From assembly GCF_003635025.1 (NCBI RefSeq), contig NZ_RBXX01000001.1:62001-126000 (forward strand): a stretch of DNA of 64,000 nucleotides, given 5' to 3'. The DNA comes from Saccharopolyspora antimicrobica (GTDB lineage Bacteria > Actinomycetota > Actinomycetes > Mycobacteriales > Pseudonocardiaceae). Below, one piece after another: positions 7,653 to 15,235 of the stretch. Position 1 is the first letter of the stretch, and each line of letters opens with the position of its first letter. A program made the translations under genes and the position numbers. Under the pieces are notes generated by a model, which was not told the origin of the DNA, searched no databases, and saw nothing but the letters and a program-made list of their open reading frames with translations.

Positions 7653-9305
7653 CTACTCCTGCCAGACCGGTTCGGCCGACTCGCGCACCCGGCCGTCGGC
7701 GTGGAAGACCAGGAATCGGTCGAAGGAGCGGGCGAACCAGCGGTCGTGGGTCACCGCGACCACCGTTCCGTCGAACTCGTCCAGTCCTGCTTGCAGGGCG
7801 TCCGCCGAGACCACGTCCAGGTTGTCGGTCGGCTCGTCCAGCAGCAGGAGGTTCGCGCCCTCCAGCTCCAGCAGCAGGATCTGGAACCGGGCCTGCTGAC
7901 CGCCGGAGAGCGTGTCGAACGGCCGCTGGGCCGCTTGCACGATGTCGTAGCGGGCGAGCAGGCGGCTGGCCTGCTCGCGGGTCATGCCCGCGCGCCGCTC
8001 ACCGCCGCCCATCAGCAGTTCCAGCAGCGTTCGCCCGGCGAACTCCGGGTGCTCGTGGGTCTGCGCGAACATGCCCGGCACCACGCGCGCGCCCAGGCGC
8101 GCGAGGCCGGTGTGCGCCACCGGCGTCAGCGCCTCCTGGTCCGGCACCGGGACGTCGTCGCTGCCGCCGCGGGCGAGCAGCCGCAGGAAGTGCGACTTGC
8201 CGGTGCCGTTCGCGCCGAGCACCGCGATGCGCTCGCCGTAGCGGATCTCGCTGGTGAACGACTTGGTCAGCCCATCCATCGCCAGGTCCTCGCAGACGAC
8301 CGCGCGCTTTCCGGTGCGCCCGCCCGCGAGCTTGACCTGGACCCGCTGCTTGCGCGGCACCGCCTCCGGTGGGCCCGCTTCCTCGAACTTGCGCAACCTG
8401 GTCTGCGCCGCTTGGTAGCGGGCGGACATGGTGTCGTTGTAGGACGCCTTCTGCTTCAGCATCTGGACCAGGCGCACCAGCTTCGCCCGGTCCTCGTCCC
8501 AGCGGCGGCGCAGCTCTTCCAATCTGGACGTCCGGTCCTCGCGCGCCTGGTCATAGGTGGCGAAACCACCGCCGTGCACCCAAGTGCGGTTGCCCACCGC
8601 GCCGAGCTCCACCGTCACGATCCGGTTCGCCGTGCGGTGCAGCAGTTCCCGGTCGTGGGTCACGAACAGCACGCTCTTCGGCGTTTCCCGGATCTGCTCC
8701 TCCAGCCACTGCTTGCCCGGCACGTCGAGGTAGTTGTCCGGCTCGTCGAGCAGCAGCACCTGGTCCGGGCCGCGCAGCAGCGCCTCCAGCGCCAGCCGCT
8801 TCTGCTGGCCGCCGGAGAGCTTGCGCAGCTCCCGGAAGCGCGCCCGGTCGTAGGGCACGCCGATCGCCGCGGTGCAGCAGACGTCCCAGAGCACCTCCGC
8901 GTCGTAGCCGCCCGCGTCGGTGTACTCCGCGATCGCCTCGGCGTAGGCCAGCTGCGTCGCGTCGTCCTCCTGCTCGATGAGCCGGTTCTCGGTCCGCTCC
9001 AGCTTCTCCGCCGCCGCGCGGAGCCTCTGCGGGGCCAGCGAGACCATGAGGTCGCGCACCGTCGAATCGTCGCGCGCATGGCCGATGAACTGGCGCATCA
9101 CGCCGAGCCCACCGGAGCGGATGATGCTGCCCTCGGTCGGCACGAGGTCACCGGACACCAGCCGCAGCAGCGTCGTCTTGCCCGCGCCGTTCGGGCCGAC
9201 CAGCGCGGCCTTCGCCCCGTCGCCCACCCGGAACGAGACGTCGTCGAGCAGCACCCGCCCGTCCGGCAGGACGTAGTGCACCTTCTGCAACTCAACGTGC
9301 CCCAT
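7653..9305 (-). CDS. ABC-F family ATPase (possible ribosome-protection protein)
   Basis: 550-aa soluble protein with two ABC domains and no membrane segments. Domain 1 has Walker A GPNGAGKTT (about 38-46), signature LSGGQQKRLALEALL and Walker B LLLDEP. Domain 2 has a variant Walker A GANGTGKS, signature LSGGQQARFQILLLE and LLLLDEPTDNLD. The charged linker between them (EDRTSRLEELRRRWDEDRAK) is the interdomain region that contacts the ribosomal P/E site in ABC-F proteins. Family members either tune translation or displace ribosome-targeting antibiotics. It sits 159 bp downstream of an aminoglycoside acetyltransferase in the same direction, which favours a resistance role, but this is not proven. 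Confidence 0.85.
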   Translation of the reverse strand: MGHVELQKVHYVLPDGRVLLDDVSFRVGDGAKAALVGPNGAGKTTLLRLVSGDLVPTEGSIIRSGGLGVMRQFIGHARDDSTVRDLMVSLAPQRLRAAAEKLERTENRLIEQEDDATQLAYAEAIAEYTDAGGYDAEVLWDVCCTAAIGVPYDRARFRELRKLSGGQQKRLALEALLRGPDQVLLLDEPDNYLDVPGKQWLEEQIRETPKSVLFVTHDRELLHRTANRIVTVELGAVGNRTWVHGGGFATYDQAREDRTSRLEELRRRWDEDRAKLVRLVQMLKQKASYNDTMSARYQAAQTRLRKFEEAGPPEAVPRKQRVQVKLAGGRTGKRAVVCEDLAMDGLTKSFTSEIRYGERIAVLGANGTGKSHFLRLLARGGSDDVPVPDQEALTPVAHTGLARLGARVVPGMFAQTHEHPEFAGRTLLELLMGGGERRAGMTREQASRLLARYDIVQAAQRPFDTLSGGQQARFQILLLELEGANLLLLDEPTDNLDVVSADALQAGLDEFDGTVVAVTHDRWFARSFDRFLVFHADGRVRESAEPVWQE

Positions 9306-9464
9306 GGCAGTCGTCTCCCCCTGGCTCCGCAGAAGTCCGTCAGGTCATCAGCACGGCCGACGTGACCGCGACGTCCCGCGCCCGTGCGGGTACGCAGCGG
9401 AAGCTATCACGCCTGTGATAGTGGCCGCGAACCATTTTGCTGCGGTTGTTCGCCCTGGTCGGAG

Positions 9465-9995
9465 CTACCAGAGGCCGCCTGCGCGGTGGTCGCAGGTGAG
9501 CTCGCCGGTGAGGTCCAGCGGCACGTCCACCGGCAGGACGAAGATGCTCCCGTCCTCCTGCGGCGTGCGCTCGACACCGGCCGGCGTCAGCGCGGAGGTC
9601 GGGCCCCGCCAGCGCTGCCAGCCGCGGCTCGCGTAGAGCAGCGCGCCTTCGTCGCCGGCGCCCAGCGCTCCGAGATCGTAGGCACCGCGGACGACGCGCT
9701 CGATCTCCGCCATCAGCAGGCCACCGATCCCCCGGCGCCGGTGGCCCCCGTGGACCGCGACCGCTTCCACGTACCCGGCGCGCAGCGCCCGGCCGCCGTG
9801 CAGCAGCTGCCGCTGGACCACCGACGCGTGCCCGATCAGGTCATCGCCTTCCCGGGCCAGCACGTGGACCCCGCCGAGGCAGTGGTCCCAGTCCTGCTCG
9901 GAGAGCTCGTCGAAGGCGTCCTGGAGCAGGGTGTGAACGGCCTTGGTCGTGGTGGGATCCAGATCTGCGGTGTGCACGGCGCGGATGTCGGTCAC
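9465..9995 (-). CDS. aac(2')-I: aminoglycoside 2'-N-acetyltransferase, AAC(2')-I family
   Basis: 176-aa GNAT enzyme with clear family fingerprints of mycobacterial AAC(2')-I: AVHTADLD at the N terminus, W/DH..GG(V/M)H (36-44), GYVEAVAV (74-81), acetyl-CoA loop RRRGIGG (86-92), RGAYDLGAL (103-111), LYASRGW (120-126), GPTS (131-134), D/EDGS/TxFVLP and a closing CDxRAGxxW (168-176). The family transfers acetyl from acetyl-CoA to the 2'-amino group of gentamicin, tobramycin and related drugs; in mycobacteria it is chromosomal and may also serve cell-wall metabolism. GTG start at 9995. It lies upstream of the ABC-F gene and may be co-transcribed with it. Confidence 0.88.
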   Translation of the reverse strand: MTDIRAVHTADLDPTTTKAVHTLLQDAFDELSEQDWDHCLGGVHVLAREGDDLIGHASVVQRQLLHGGRALRAGYVEAVAVHGGHRRRGIGGLLMAEIERVVRGAYDLGALGAGDEGALLYASRGWQRWRGPTSALTPAGVERTPQEDGSIFVLPVDVPLDLTGELTCDHRAGGLW

Positions 9996-10047
9996 AGCGG
10001 CCAGCCTGGCAGCACCCGACCGGGCCCGCGACCGGTCGTCGCCGGGT

Positions 10048-11049
10048 TCAGAGGGTGAAACCGGTGGGGAACGGGTCGGTGGGGTCGAGCAGGTACTGGG
10101 CCGTGCCGGTGATCCAGGCGCGGCCGGTGATCGTCGGGATCACCGCGGGCCGGTCGCCGACCTGCGCGGTGTCCACCAGGCGGCCGGTGAAGCGCGTTCC
10201 GATCAGGGATTCGTTGACGAAATCGGTGTTCAGGCCGAGCTGGCCACGCGCGTGCAGCTGCGCCATGCGCGCGGAGGTGCCGGTGCCGCAAGGAGATCGG
10301 TCGAACCAGCCGGGGTGGATCGCCATCGCGTGGCGGGAGTGCGCCGCGTCGCTGCCGGGTGCTTCCAGGTAGACGTGCTTGCACCCGGCGATCTCCGCGT
10401 GGAGCGGGTGCTGCGGGCGGCGCTGCTCGTTGAGCGCGGCCATGATCGCCAGGCCCGCGTCCAGCATCCGCCCCTTCTCCGCCTTGTCGAACGGGATGCC
10501 GAGATCGGCCAGCGACGTGATCGCGTAGAAGTTGCCGCCGAAGGCGATGTCGCAGCGGATCTCACCGAACCCGGGCACGGTCACCACCGCGTCCAGGTCG
10601 ACGGCGAACGACGGCACGTTGCGGATGGTCACCGATTCGGCGTGCCCGTCGCGCACCGCGACCTCGGCCCGCACCAGGCCCGCCGGGGTGTCCAGCCGGA
10701 CCACGGTGACCGGCTCGGTCACCTCCACCATCCCGGTCTCCACCAGCACGGTGGCCACGCCGATGGTGCCGTGCCCGCACATCGGCAGGCAGCCGGACAC
10801 CTCGATGTAGAGCACGCCCCAGTCCGCGTCCGGCCGCGTCGGCGGCTGCAGGATCGCGCCGCTCATCGCCGAGTGCCCGCGCGGCTCGTTGACCAGCAGC
10901 TCCCGGACGTGGTCGAGGTTCTCCAGGAAGTGCAGGCGCTTGTCGGCCATCGTCGGCCCGGGGATCTCCCCGACACCACCGGTGATCACCCTGGTCGGCA
11001 TGCCCTCGGTGTGCGAGTCGACCGCGCTGAAGTACCGCTTGGCGCGCAT
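10048..11049 (-). CDS. 4-hydroxyproline 2-epimerase (proline racemase family)
   Basis: 333-aa enzyme of the proline racemase superfamily. The catalytic pair is Cys91 in MCGHGTIG and Cys254 in DRSPCGTGTSA, so it is a two-base racemase/epimerase rather than a Cys/Thr dehydratase. It is predicted to convert trans-4-hydroxy-L-proline to cis-4-hydroxy-D-proline, the first step of bacterial hydroxyproline breakdown. The ATG at 11049 overlaps the upstream DapA-like stop as TGATG. The other enzymes of the same pathway are directly upstream, which makes hydroxyproline a stronger call than proline. It is the last gene of a five-gene operon. Confidence 0.9.
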   Translation of the reverse strand: MRAKRYFSAVDSHTEGMPTRVITGGVGEIPGPTMADKRLHFLENLDHVRELLVNEPRGHSAMSGAILQPPTRPDADWGVLYIEVSGCLPMCGHGTIGVATVLVETGMVEVTEPVTVVRLDTPAGLVRAEVAVRDGHAESVTIRNVPSFAVDLDAVVTVPGFGEIRCDIAFGGNFYAITSLADLGIPFDKAEKGRMLDAGLAIMAALNEQRRPQHPLHAEIAGCKHVYLEAPGSDAAHSRHAMAIHPGWFDRSPCGTGTSARMAQLHARGQLGLNTDFVNESLIGTRFTGRLVDTAQVGDRPAVIPTITGRAWITGTAQYLLDPTDPFPTGFTL

Positions 11050-12077
11050 CACCGCTCCTTCAGGTGCTGCACGGCCCGCTGCATGTCGGCGTCGACCTGC
11101 GCGCGCATCTCCGCGGGCAGAGGACCGCGCGGCGGGCGGCACGGGCCGCCGCGGCGTCCGACGACCTCCATGCCGCGCTTGATCGCCTGCACGAACTCGG
11201 TGCGCGAATCCCAGCGGAACGCGGCCACCAGCGGCTCGTAGAGCGCCCGCGCGGCAGCCACCTCGCCGCGGCGGGCGAGGTCGTAGAGCTCGACGGACTC
11301 GGCCGGGAAGACGTTCGGGAAACCCGCGAACCAGCCGCCCGCGCCCATCAGCAGCGACTCCAGCACCACGTCGTCGGCACCGGCCACGACGTTGAGGCCC
11401 GGTGCCCGCTCGCGGATCTCCAGCACCCGCCGCACGTCCCCGGAGAACTCCTTGATCGCGGCGATGCCGTCGATCTGCGCGATCTCGCCCACCAGGTCGG
11501 GAGTGAGGTCGACCTTGGTGTCGATGGGGTTGTTGTAGACCATGACCGGCAGCCCCACCGCCGCGACCTGCTCGAAGTGGTGCAGGATCTCGCCGCGGTT
11601 CGCGCGGTAGATCGTCGGCGGCAGGCACAGCACGCCGTCCGCGCCGTCCTCGGCCGCCAGTTCCGCCCAGTGCCGCGCTTCGTGCGCGCTGGGCGCGTGC
11701 ACGCCGACCACGACCGTGGCCCGCTCTCCCACCGCTTCGATCGCGGTCCGGGCGACCTGGCGGCGTTCTTCGGGCGTCAGCGAGGAGTACTCGCCGAGCG
11801 AACCGTTCGGGCCGACGCCGCTGCAGCCGTTGTCGACCACCCACCGGCAGTGCTCGGCGTAGCTGTCGTAGTCGACGCGCAGACCCGCCGGGGCCGAGGG
11901 GTCCTCGGCATAGGGCAGCGCAGTCGCCACCACAACACTGTCCCGCCACTCCGCGTTTTTCAGTGATGGTTGCGTTCGGTGCCGATCTTGCGTTTTCGGG
12001 GTTTCTTGTGGCTGGGTTGCGTCACGGCCCCCTGGGGTGCGGTTGGGCAGTGCTGAGGTTGGCACAGGGTCGTTCAT
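11049..12077 (-). CDS. DapA-family lyase, probable pyrroline-4-hydroxy-2-carboxylate deaminase
   Basis: 342-aa class I aldolase-type lyase. The TIM barrel begins near residue 45. The Schiff-base Lys209 lies in IAAIKEFSGD and the catalytic Tyr181 in VYNNP, with GPNGSLGEYSSL as substrate loop. In hydroxyproline clusters this family member deaminates 1-pyrroline-4-hydroxy-2-carboxylate to 2-oxoglutarate semialdehyde. The ATG at 12077 has a strong AAAGGAGT and overlaps the upstream stop as ATGA. Residues 2 to about 46 (core NRTPGGRDATQPQET) are not part of the fold and are encoded by a dispersed repeat also present at the start of scpB in this window. Confidence 0.88.
   Translation of the reverse strand: MNDPVPTSALPNRTPGGRDATQPQETPKTQDRHRTQPSLKNAEWRDSVVVATALPYAEDPSAPAGLRVDYDSYAEHCRWVVDNGCSGVGPNGSLGEYSSLTPEERRQVARTAIEAVGERATVVVGVHAPSAHEARHWAELAAEDGADGVLCLPPTIYRANRGEILHHFEQVAAVGLPVMVYNNPIDTKVDLTPDLVGEIAQIDGIAAIKEFSGDVRRVLEIRERAPGLNVVAGADDVVLESLLMGAGGWFAGFPNVFPAESVELYDLARRGEVAAARALYEPLVAAFRWDSRTEFVQAIKRGMEVVGRRGGPCRPPRGPLPAEMRAQVDADMQRAVQHLKER
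11942..12071 (-). repeat. dispersed N-terminal-coding repeat, copy A
   Basis: About 130 bp matching copies at 13731-13842 and 59355-59482. The best shared block, read on the minus strand, is CGTGACGCAACCCAGCCACA followed by AGAAACC. It begins two codons after the ATGA stop/start overlap and is translated as NRTPGGRDATQPQET, in the same frame as copy C. It ends where the DapA fold begins (GCGGAGTGGCGGG side). The element is in sense orientation to the gene. Confidence 0.8.
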
Positions 12078-13465
12078 CTGCACTCCTTTGGGGCTCGGGC
12101 CAGGTCTGCGAGGCGGATCGGGGTGGCGATCGGCCGGCGGGAGGTCGTGTCGCGGTCGGGCAGCGGTTCGCCGATCAGCTCCTCGGCGAGTTCGGTCGCG
12201 GTGCGGCCGCAGATCCGGCCCTGGCAGTGGCCGAGGCCGACCCGGCACAGCAGCTTCAGCGACCGGACGCTGCGCGCGCCCCGCTGCCGCACCGCCGCTT
12301 CCAGCTCCCGGTACGGGACTTCCTCGCACCGGCAGATCGTCGTGTCCGGGGTCAGCCAGCGCGGCCAGCCGGAGCCGATCGGGTGCGCCGCCGCCAGCGC
12401 GCGGGCGAATTCACGGCCGCTGCGTACTTCCCGGAGCGCTCGGCGGACCTGCGGCTCGACGTCGTCCCAGGTGGCGGCCCCCACGTGCACGGCAGCGGCC
12501 GACCCGGCGACCGCTCCTTCCGCGGCGGCGAGATCCGCTCCGCCGATGCCGGTCAGCTCACCTGCGGCGAACACGCCCGGCGTCGACGTCCGCTGGGCCG
12601 CGTCGACCGCGACGAAACCGTCCACGAGCCGGCACCGGGCGGACAGCGCCAGCTCCAGCCGCGGGACGAATCCGTGCCCGACGCACAGGGCGTCGGTCTC
12701 GATCCGCCGCTCGGAACCGGCGATCACCTCCCAGTTGCCGTCCACGTCGGCCACCTCGACCTCGCGAACCCGTTCGTCGCCGTGTGCTGCGACCACCGCC
12801 GTGCGGATGCGGTAGGGCACTCGGCCCGCGAACCTGGCCGCGTATCCCGCCAGCTCGCCGAGCTTGTGGAACTGCGCGGCTCGGGCGTGGCGCAACCAGG
12901 CGAGCGGGTTGCCCGCCTCCAGCACAGCGCGGACCTCGGCCCCGACGTCGAGCAGGGATTCGGCCACCGGCAGCAGGAACGGCCCGGTCCCGGCCACCAC
13001 GGCACGGCGGCCGACCGCGATCCGCTGGCCCTTCGCCATCGCCTGCGCCGCACCCGCGCTGTACACGCCGGGCAGGTCCCAGCCGGGGAACGGCAGCACC
13101 CGGTCATGCGCACCGGTCGCGAGCACCAGAGCGTCGGCGCGCAGTACGAGCGGAGTGCGTTCCGGCGCATCCGCCGGTCCACTTTGGACGTGCACCTGGT
13201 CGCCCTCCAGCGCCCAGACCTGGCTGCGCGGCCGGTACCGGATGCGGGGATGTGTCAGGATCTCGTCGCGGAGAGCTCGGAAAGTCCGCCAACCGCGCTG
13301 TATCCGCCCAGGTCGCCGGGCCGCGAACTCGCTCGGCTGCTGACGGTGGAACTGCCCGCCGAGCTGTTCGGCGCCGTCCACCAGCACCACTTCGGCACCG
13401 GCACGCGCGGCCTGCACCGCGGCGTTCATCCCGGCAGGTCCCCCGCCGACGACCACGACGCTCAC
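12074..13465 (-). CDS. D-hydroxyproline dehydrogenase, NAD(P)/FAD-binding subunit
   Basis: 463-aa pyridine-nucleotide-disulfide-type flavoprotein. The N-terminal FAD motif is GGGPAG (7-12), and a second Rossmann motif AGTGPFLLPVAESL lies mid-protein. The C-terminal region (from about residue 375) is a BFD-like [2Fe-2S]/zinc domain with cysteines in CRCEE and GLGHCQGRICGR. This architecture matches the alpha subunit of HcnABC-like dehydrogenases (octopine, nopaline and D-hydroxyproline dehydrogenase). It starts at GTG 13465, overlapping the ferredoxin stop as GTGA, with GGGAGG in front. It acts with the two adjacent subunits. Confidence 0.85.
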   Translation of the reverse strand: MSVVVVGGGPAGMNAAVQAARAGAEVVLVDGAEQLGGQFHRQQPSEFAARRPGRIQRGWRTFRALRDEILTHPRIRYRPRSQVWALEGDQVHVQSGPADAPERTPLVLRADALVLATGAHDRVLPFPGWDLPGVYSAGAAQAMAKGQRIAVGRRAVVAGTGPFLLPVAESLLDVGAEVRAVLEAGNPLAWLRHARAAQFHKLGELAGYAARFAGRVPYRIRTAVVAAHGDERVREVEVADVDGNWEVIAGSERRIETDALCVGHGFVPRLELALSARCRLVDGFVAVDAAQRTSTPGVFAAGELTGIGGADLAAAEGAVAGSAAAVHVGAATWDDVEPQVRRALREVRSGREFARALAAAHPIGSGWPRWLTPDTTICRCEEVPYRELEAAVRQRGARSVRSLKLLCRVGLGHCQGRICGRTATELAEELIGEPLPDRDTTSRRPIATPIRLADLARAPKECR

Positions 13466-13806
13466 GAATCGCCTCCCAGTTCGGCCCCGTGCTGAGTCCG
13501 GATGACATCACCAGGCGCCACGAGCCGTTGGCACGCGCGGACATCGGGCACCTGGTTCACCACCAGCAGGCAGTCGAAGCAGACACCGATACCGCAGAAC
13601 AGGCCGCGCGGCTTCCCGCGCTGCCGCGTGCTGCGCCACGAGGTGCGGCCGATCGTCATCAGGACCGCCGCCACCGTCTGACCGGGCTTCGCGATCACCC
13701 GCGTCCCGTCGACTTCGACGGCGAATTCAGTCCCGCCTCTGCGCGATTCACAGTGGTGGTCGCGTTCGGGGGTGCGTTCTCGCGGTTTCTTGCGGCTGGG
13801 TTGCAT
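13462..13806 (-). CDS. (2Fe-2S)-binding subunit of D-hydroxyproline dehydrogenase
   Basis: 114-aa small ferredoxin-fold protein. Cluster ligands are Cys71, Cys76, Cys79 and Cys92 (CGIGVCFDC then RACQ), the HcnA/SoxD-like pattern. It is the gamma subunit between the two flavin subunits. The ATG at 13806 overlaps the stop of the upstream flavoprotein as TGATG. Both this start and that stop lie inside a dispersed repeat, so residues 1 to about 27 (M.PSRKKPRERTPERDHH) are repeat-derived; the domain proper begins at FAVEVDGTRV. Confidence 0.85.
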   Translation of the reverse strand: MQPSRKKPRERTPERDHHCESRRGGTEFAVEVDGTRVIAKPGQTVAAVLMTIGRTSWRSTRQRGKPRGLFCGIGVCFDCLLVVNQVPDVRACQRLVAPGDVIRTQHGAELGGDS

Positions 13807-13842
13807 CACGGTCCCCTGAGGTGCGGTTGAGCAGAGCTGGGC
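13731..13842 (-). repeat. dispersed repeat, copy B (spans a stop/start junction)
   Basis: About 112 bp aligning with copies A and C. On the minus strand the conserved CGTGACGCAACCC is changed to CGTGATGCAACCC. That creates ATG and makes this copy carry the TGA stop of the flavoprotein subunit and the ATG of the ferredoxin subunit as TGATG. The translated frame therefore differs from copies A and C. Confidence 0.78.
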
Positions 13843-15014
13843 ACTTCCTCCAGCAGGGCGGGACGGTCGACCCGGAACGGCACCGGATCGACCTGCGGGG
13901 CTCGGCCGGTCACCAGATCCGCGAGCAGCCGGCCGGTGGCCGCGGCCAGACCGACGCCCGCACCCTCGTGGCCGGTCGCGTGCCACAGCCCCGGCACGCG
14001 CGGGTCCTCGCCGATCACCGGGAGGTGATCCGGGGCGTAGGGGCGGAACCCGCCGTAGGCGCGCATCACCGGCACCCGGCCGAGAACCGGGAACAGCGCG
14101 GCGGCCTTGCGGGCGATCTCGCGCAGGACGTGGGTCCGGATGGTGTCGTCGAAGCCGATGCGCTCGCGGCTGGACCCGATCAGCACGGTGCCGGCCCGGG
14201 TGCTCTCCACGACCGTGGAAGTCTGCAGGTCGGCGTCGCCGCTCTCCACCGCGCCGACGTAGTCCGCGTCGTAGACCTTGTGCCGCACGGTGCCCACCGG
14301 GACCGGCGCCGTCACCAGGGCCACGCCGCGACGCGGATGGATCGCGATCGGTGCTCCGCAAGCCCTGGCGAACTCCGCCGACCACGGACCGCACGCGTTC
14401 ACCACCGCGCCGCAGGGGAGAACTCCCCGATCAGTGCGCACGCCGGTCACCCTGCCGTCGGCTCCGCGCGTCACGCCGGAAGCGGTTGCCTTCCGCACCG
14501 CTCCACCACGCTTCCGCACGGCTGCGAGCAGCGCGGACGCCGCCAGCACCGGCTGGACCTGCGCATCTTGCGGGTAGTGCACGGCGAGCGCGGTTTCGCG
14601 CGTCAGGTGCGGTTCGAGCTGGAGTGCCTCGCCCGGAGCCAGGATCCGCGCATCGACACCGGCCGCACGCTGCTCCGCCGCGAACTTCTCCAGTGCGACA
14701 GCATCGTCCACTGTGGTCGCGGCGACGACACCGCCCTTGGCTTCCCACTCGAAATCCGCTGCGCCACCGAGTTCTTCGCGCAGATCGTCCACCAGTTCGG
14801 GCCAGCGCTCCCGGCTCGCCAGCGCGAGCCGCAGCTCCGCTCCCGGCGGCTTGTCCGAGACCAGCACGTTGCCCTCGCCCGCCGCCGAGGTGCCCGCCGC
14901 GGGCGCGTGCCGGTCGAGCACCTGGACGACCAGCCCTGCGGAGCTCAACGCCTCCGCGCAGGCGGCACCGACGATGCCGGCTCCGACCACCACGATGTCC
15001 GGGAACTGAGCCAT
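13806..15014 (-). CDS. D-hydroxyproline dehydrogenase, FAD-dependent DAO-type subunit
   Basis: 402-aa DadA-like amine oxidase with FAD motif GAGIVG (about 11-16) and conserved GGFRPYAPDHLPVIGE and GHEGAGVGLAAATGRLLADL at the C-terminal FAD site. It is the catalytic beta subunit expected to oxidise cis-4-hydroxy-D-proline to 1-pyrroline-4-hydroxy-2-carboxylate. The ATG at 15014 is preceded by GGTGG; a longer open frame upstream reads through a palindrome and is not coding. The last residues (AQPHLRGP) come from repeat copy B. It is the first structural gene of the operon. Confidence 0.87.
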   Translation of the reverse strand: MAQFPDIVVVGAGIVGAACAEALSSAGLVVQVLDRHAPAAGTSAAGEGNVLVSDKPPGAELRLALASRERWPELVDDLREELGGAADFEWEAKGGVVAATTVDDAVALEKFAAEQRAAGVDARILAPGEALQLEPHLTRETALAVHYPQDAQVQPVLAASALLAAVRKRGGAVRKATASGVTRGADGRVTGVRTDRGVLPCGAVVNACGPWSAEFARACGAPIAIHPRRGVALVTAPVPVGTVRHKVYDADYVGAVESGDADLQTSTVVESTRAGTVLIGSSRERIGFDDTIRTHVLREIARKAAALFPVLGRVPVMRAYGGFRPYAPDHLPVIGEDPRVPGLWHATGHEGAGVGLAAATGRLLADLVTGRAPQVDPVPFRVDRPALLEEVPSSAQPHLRGP

Positions 15015-15096
15015 GCCCACCACCAAGTGTTCACTAAAATGAACACTCCCGACGCTAAGCCCCACCGCGATCCCGGTCAACCCCCAACCCGGGCAC

Positions 15097-15140
15097 GCAA
15101 TTTCAATGGAAATCGCACGTGCGATTTCCATTGAAATTGC
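15097..15140. repeat. 44-bp perfect palindrome, copy 1
   Basis: Two exact 22-bp arms with no loop, built on ATTTCAATGGAAATCG and its complement. It lies between the regulator gene and the hydroxyproline operon. It is homologous to 23940-23983 with only paired (compensatory or wobble) differences. Confidence 0.85.
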
Positions 15141-15235
15141 GGAGTTCCGGACGCGCACCGGCGTGTCGTTCGCCCGACACGCCGAGCCCTCGACCGCCCA
15201 GGCGAGGGACGACCACCCAGGCGAGGGGCACGCAC

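Noticed and set aside
10048..11949. 633-aa frame containing the epimerase
   Set aside because: The first 300 residues are an off-frame reading of the DapA-like gene; the epimerase starts at 11049.
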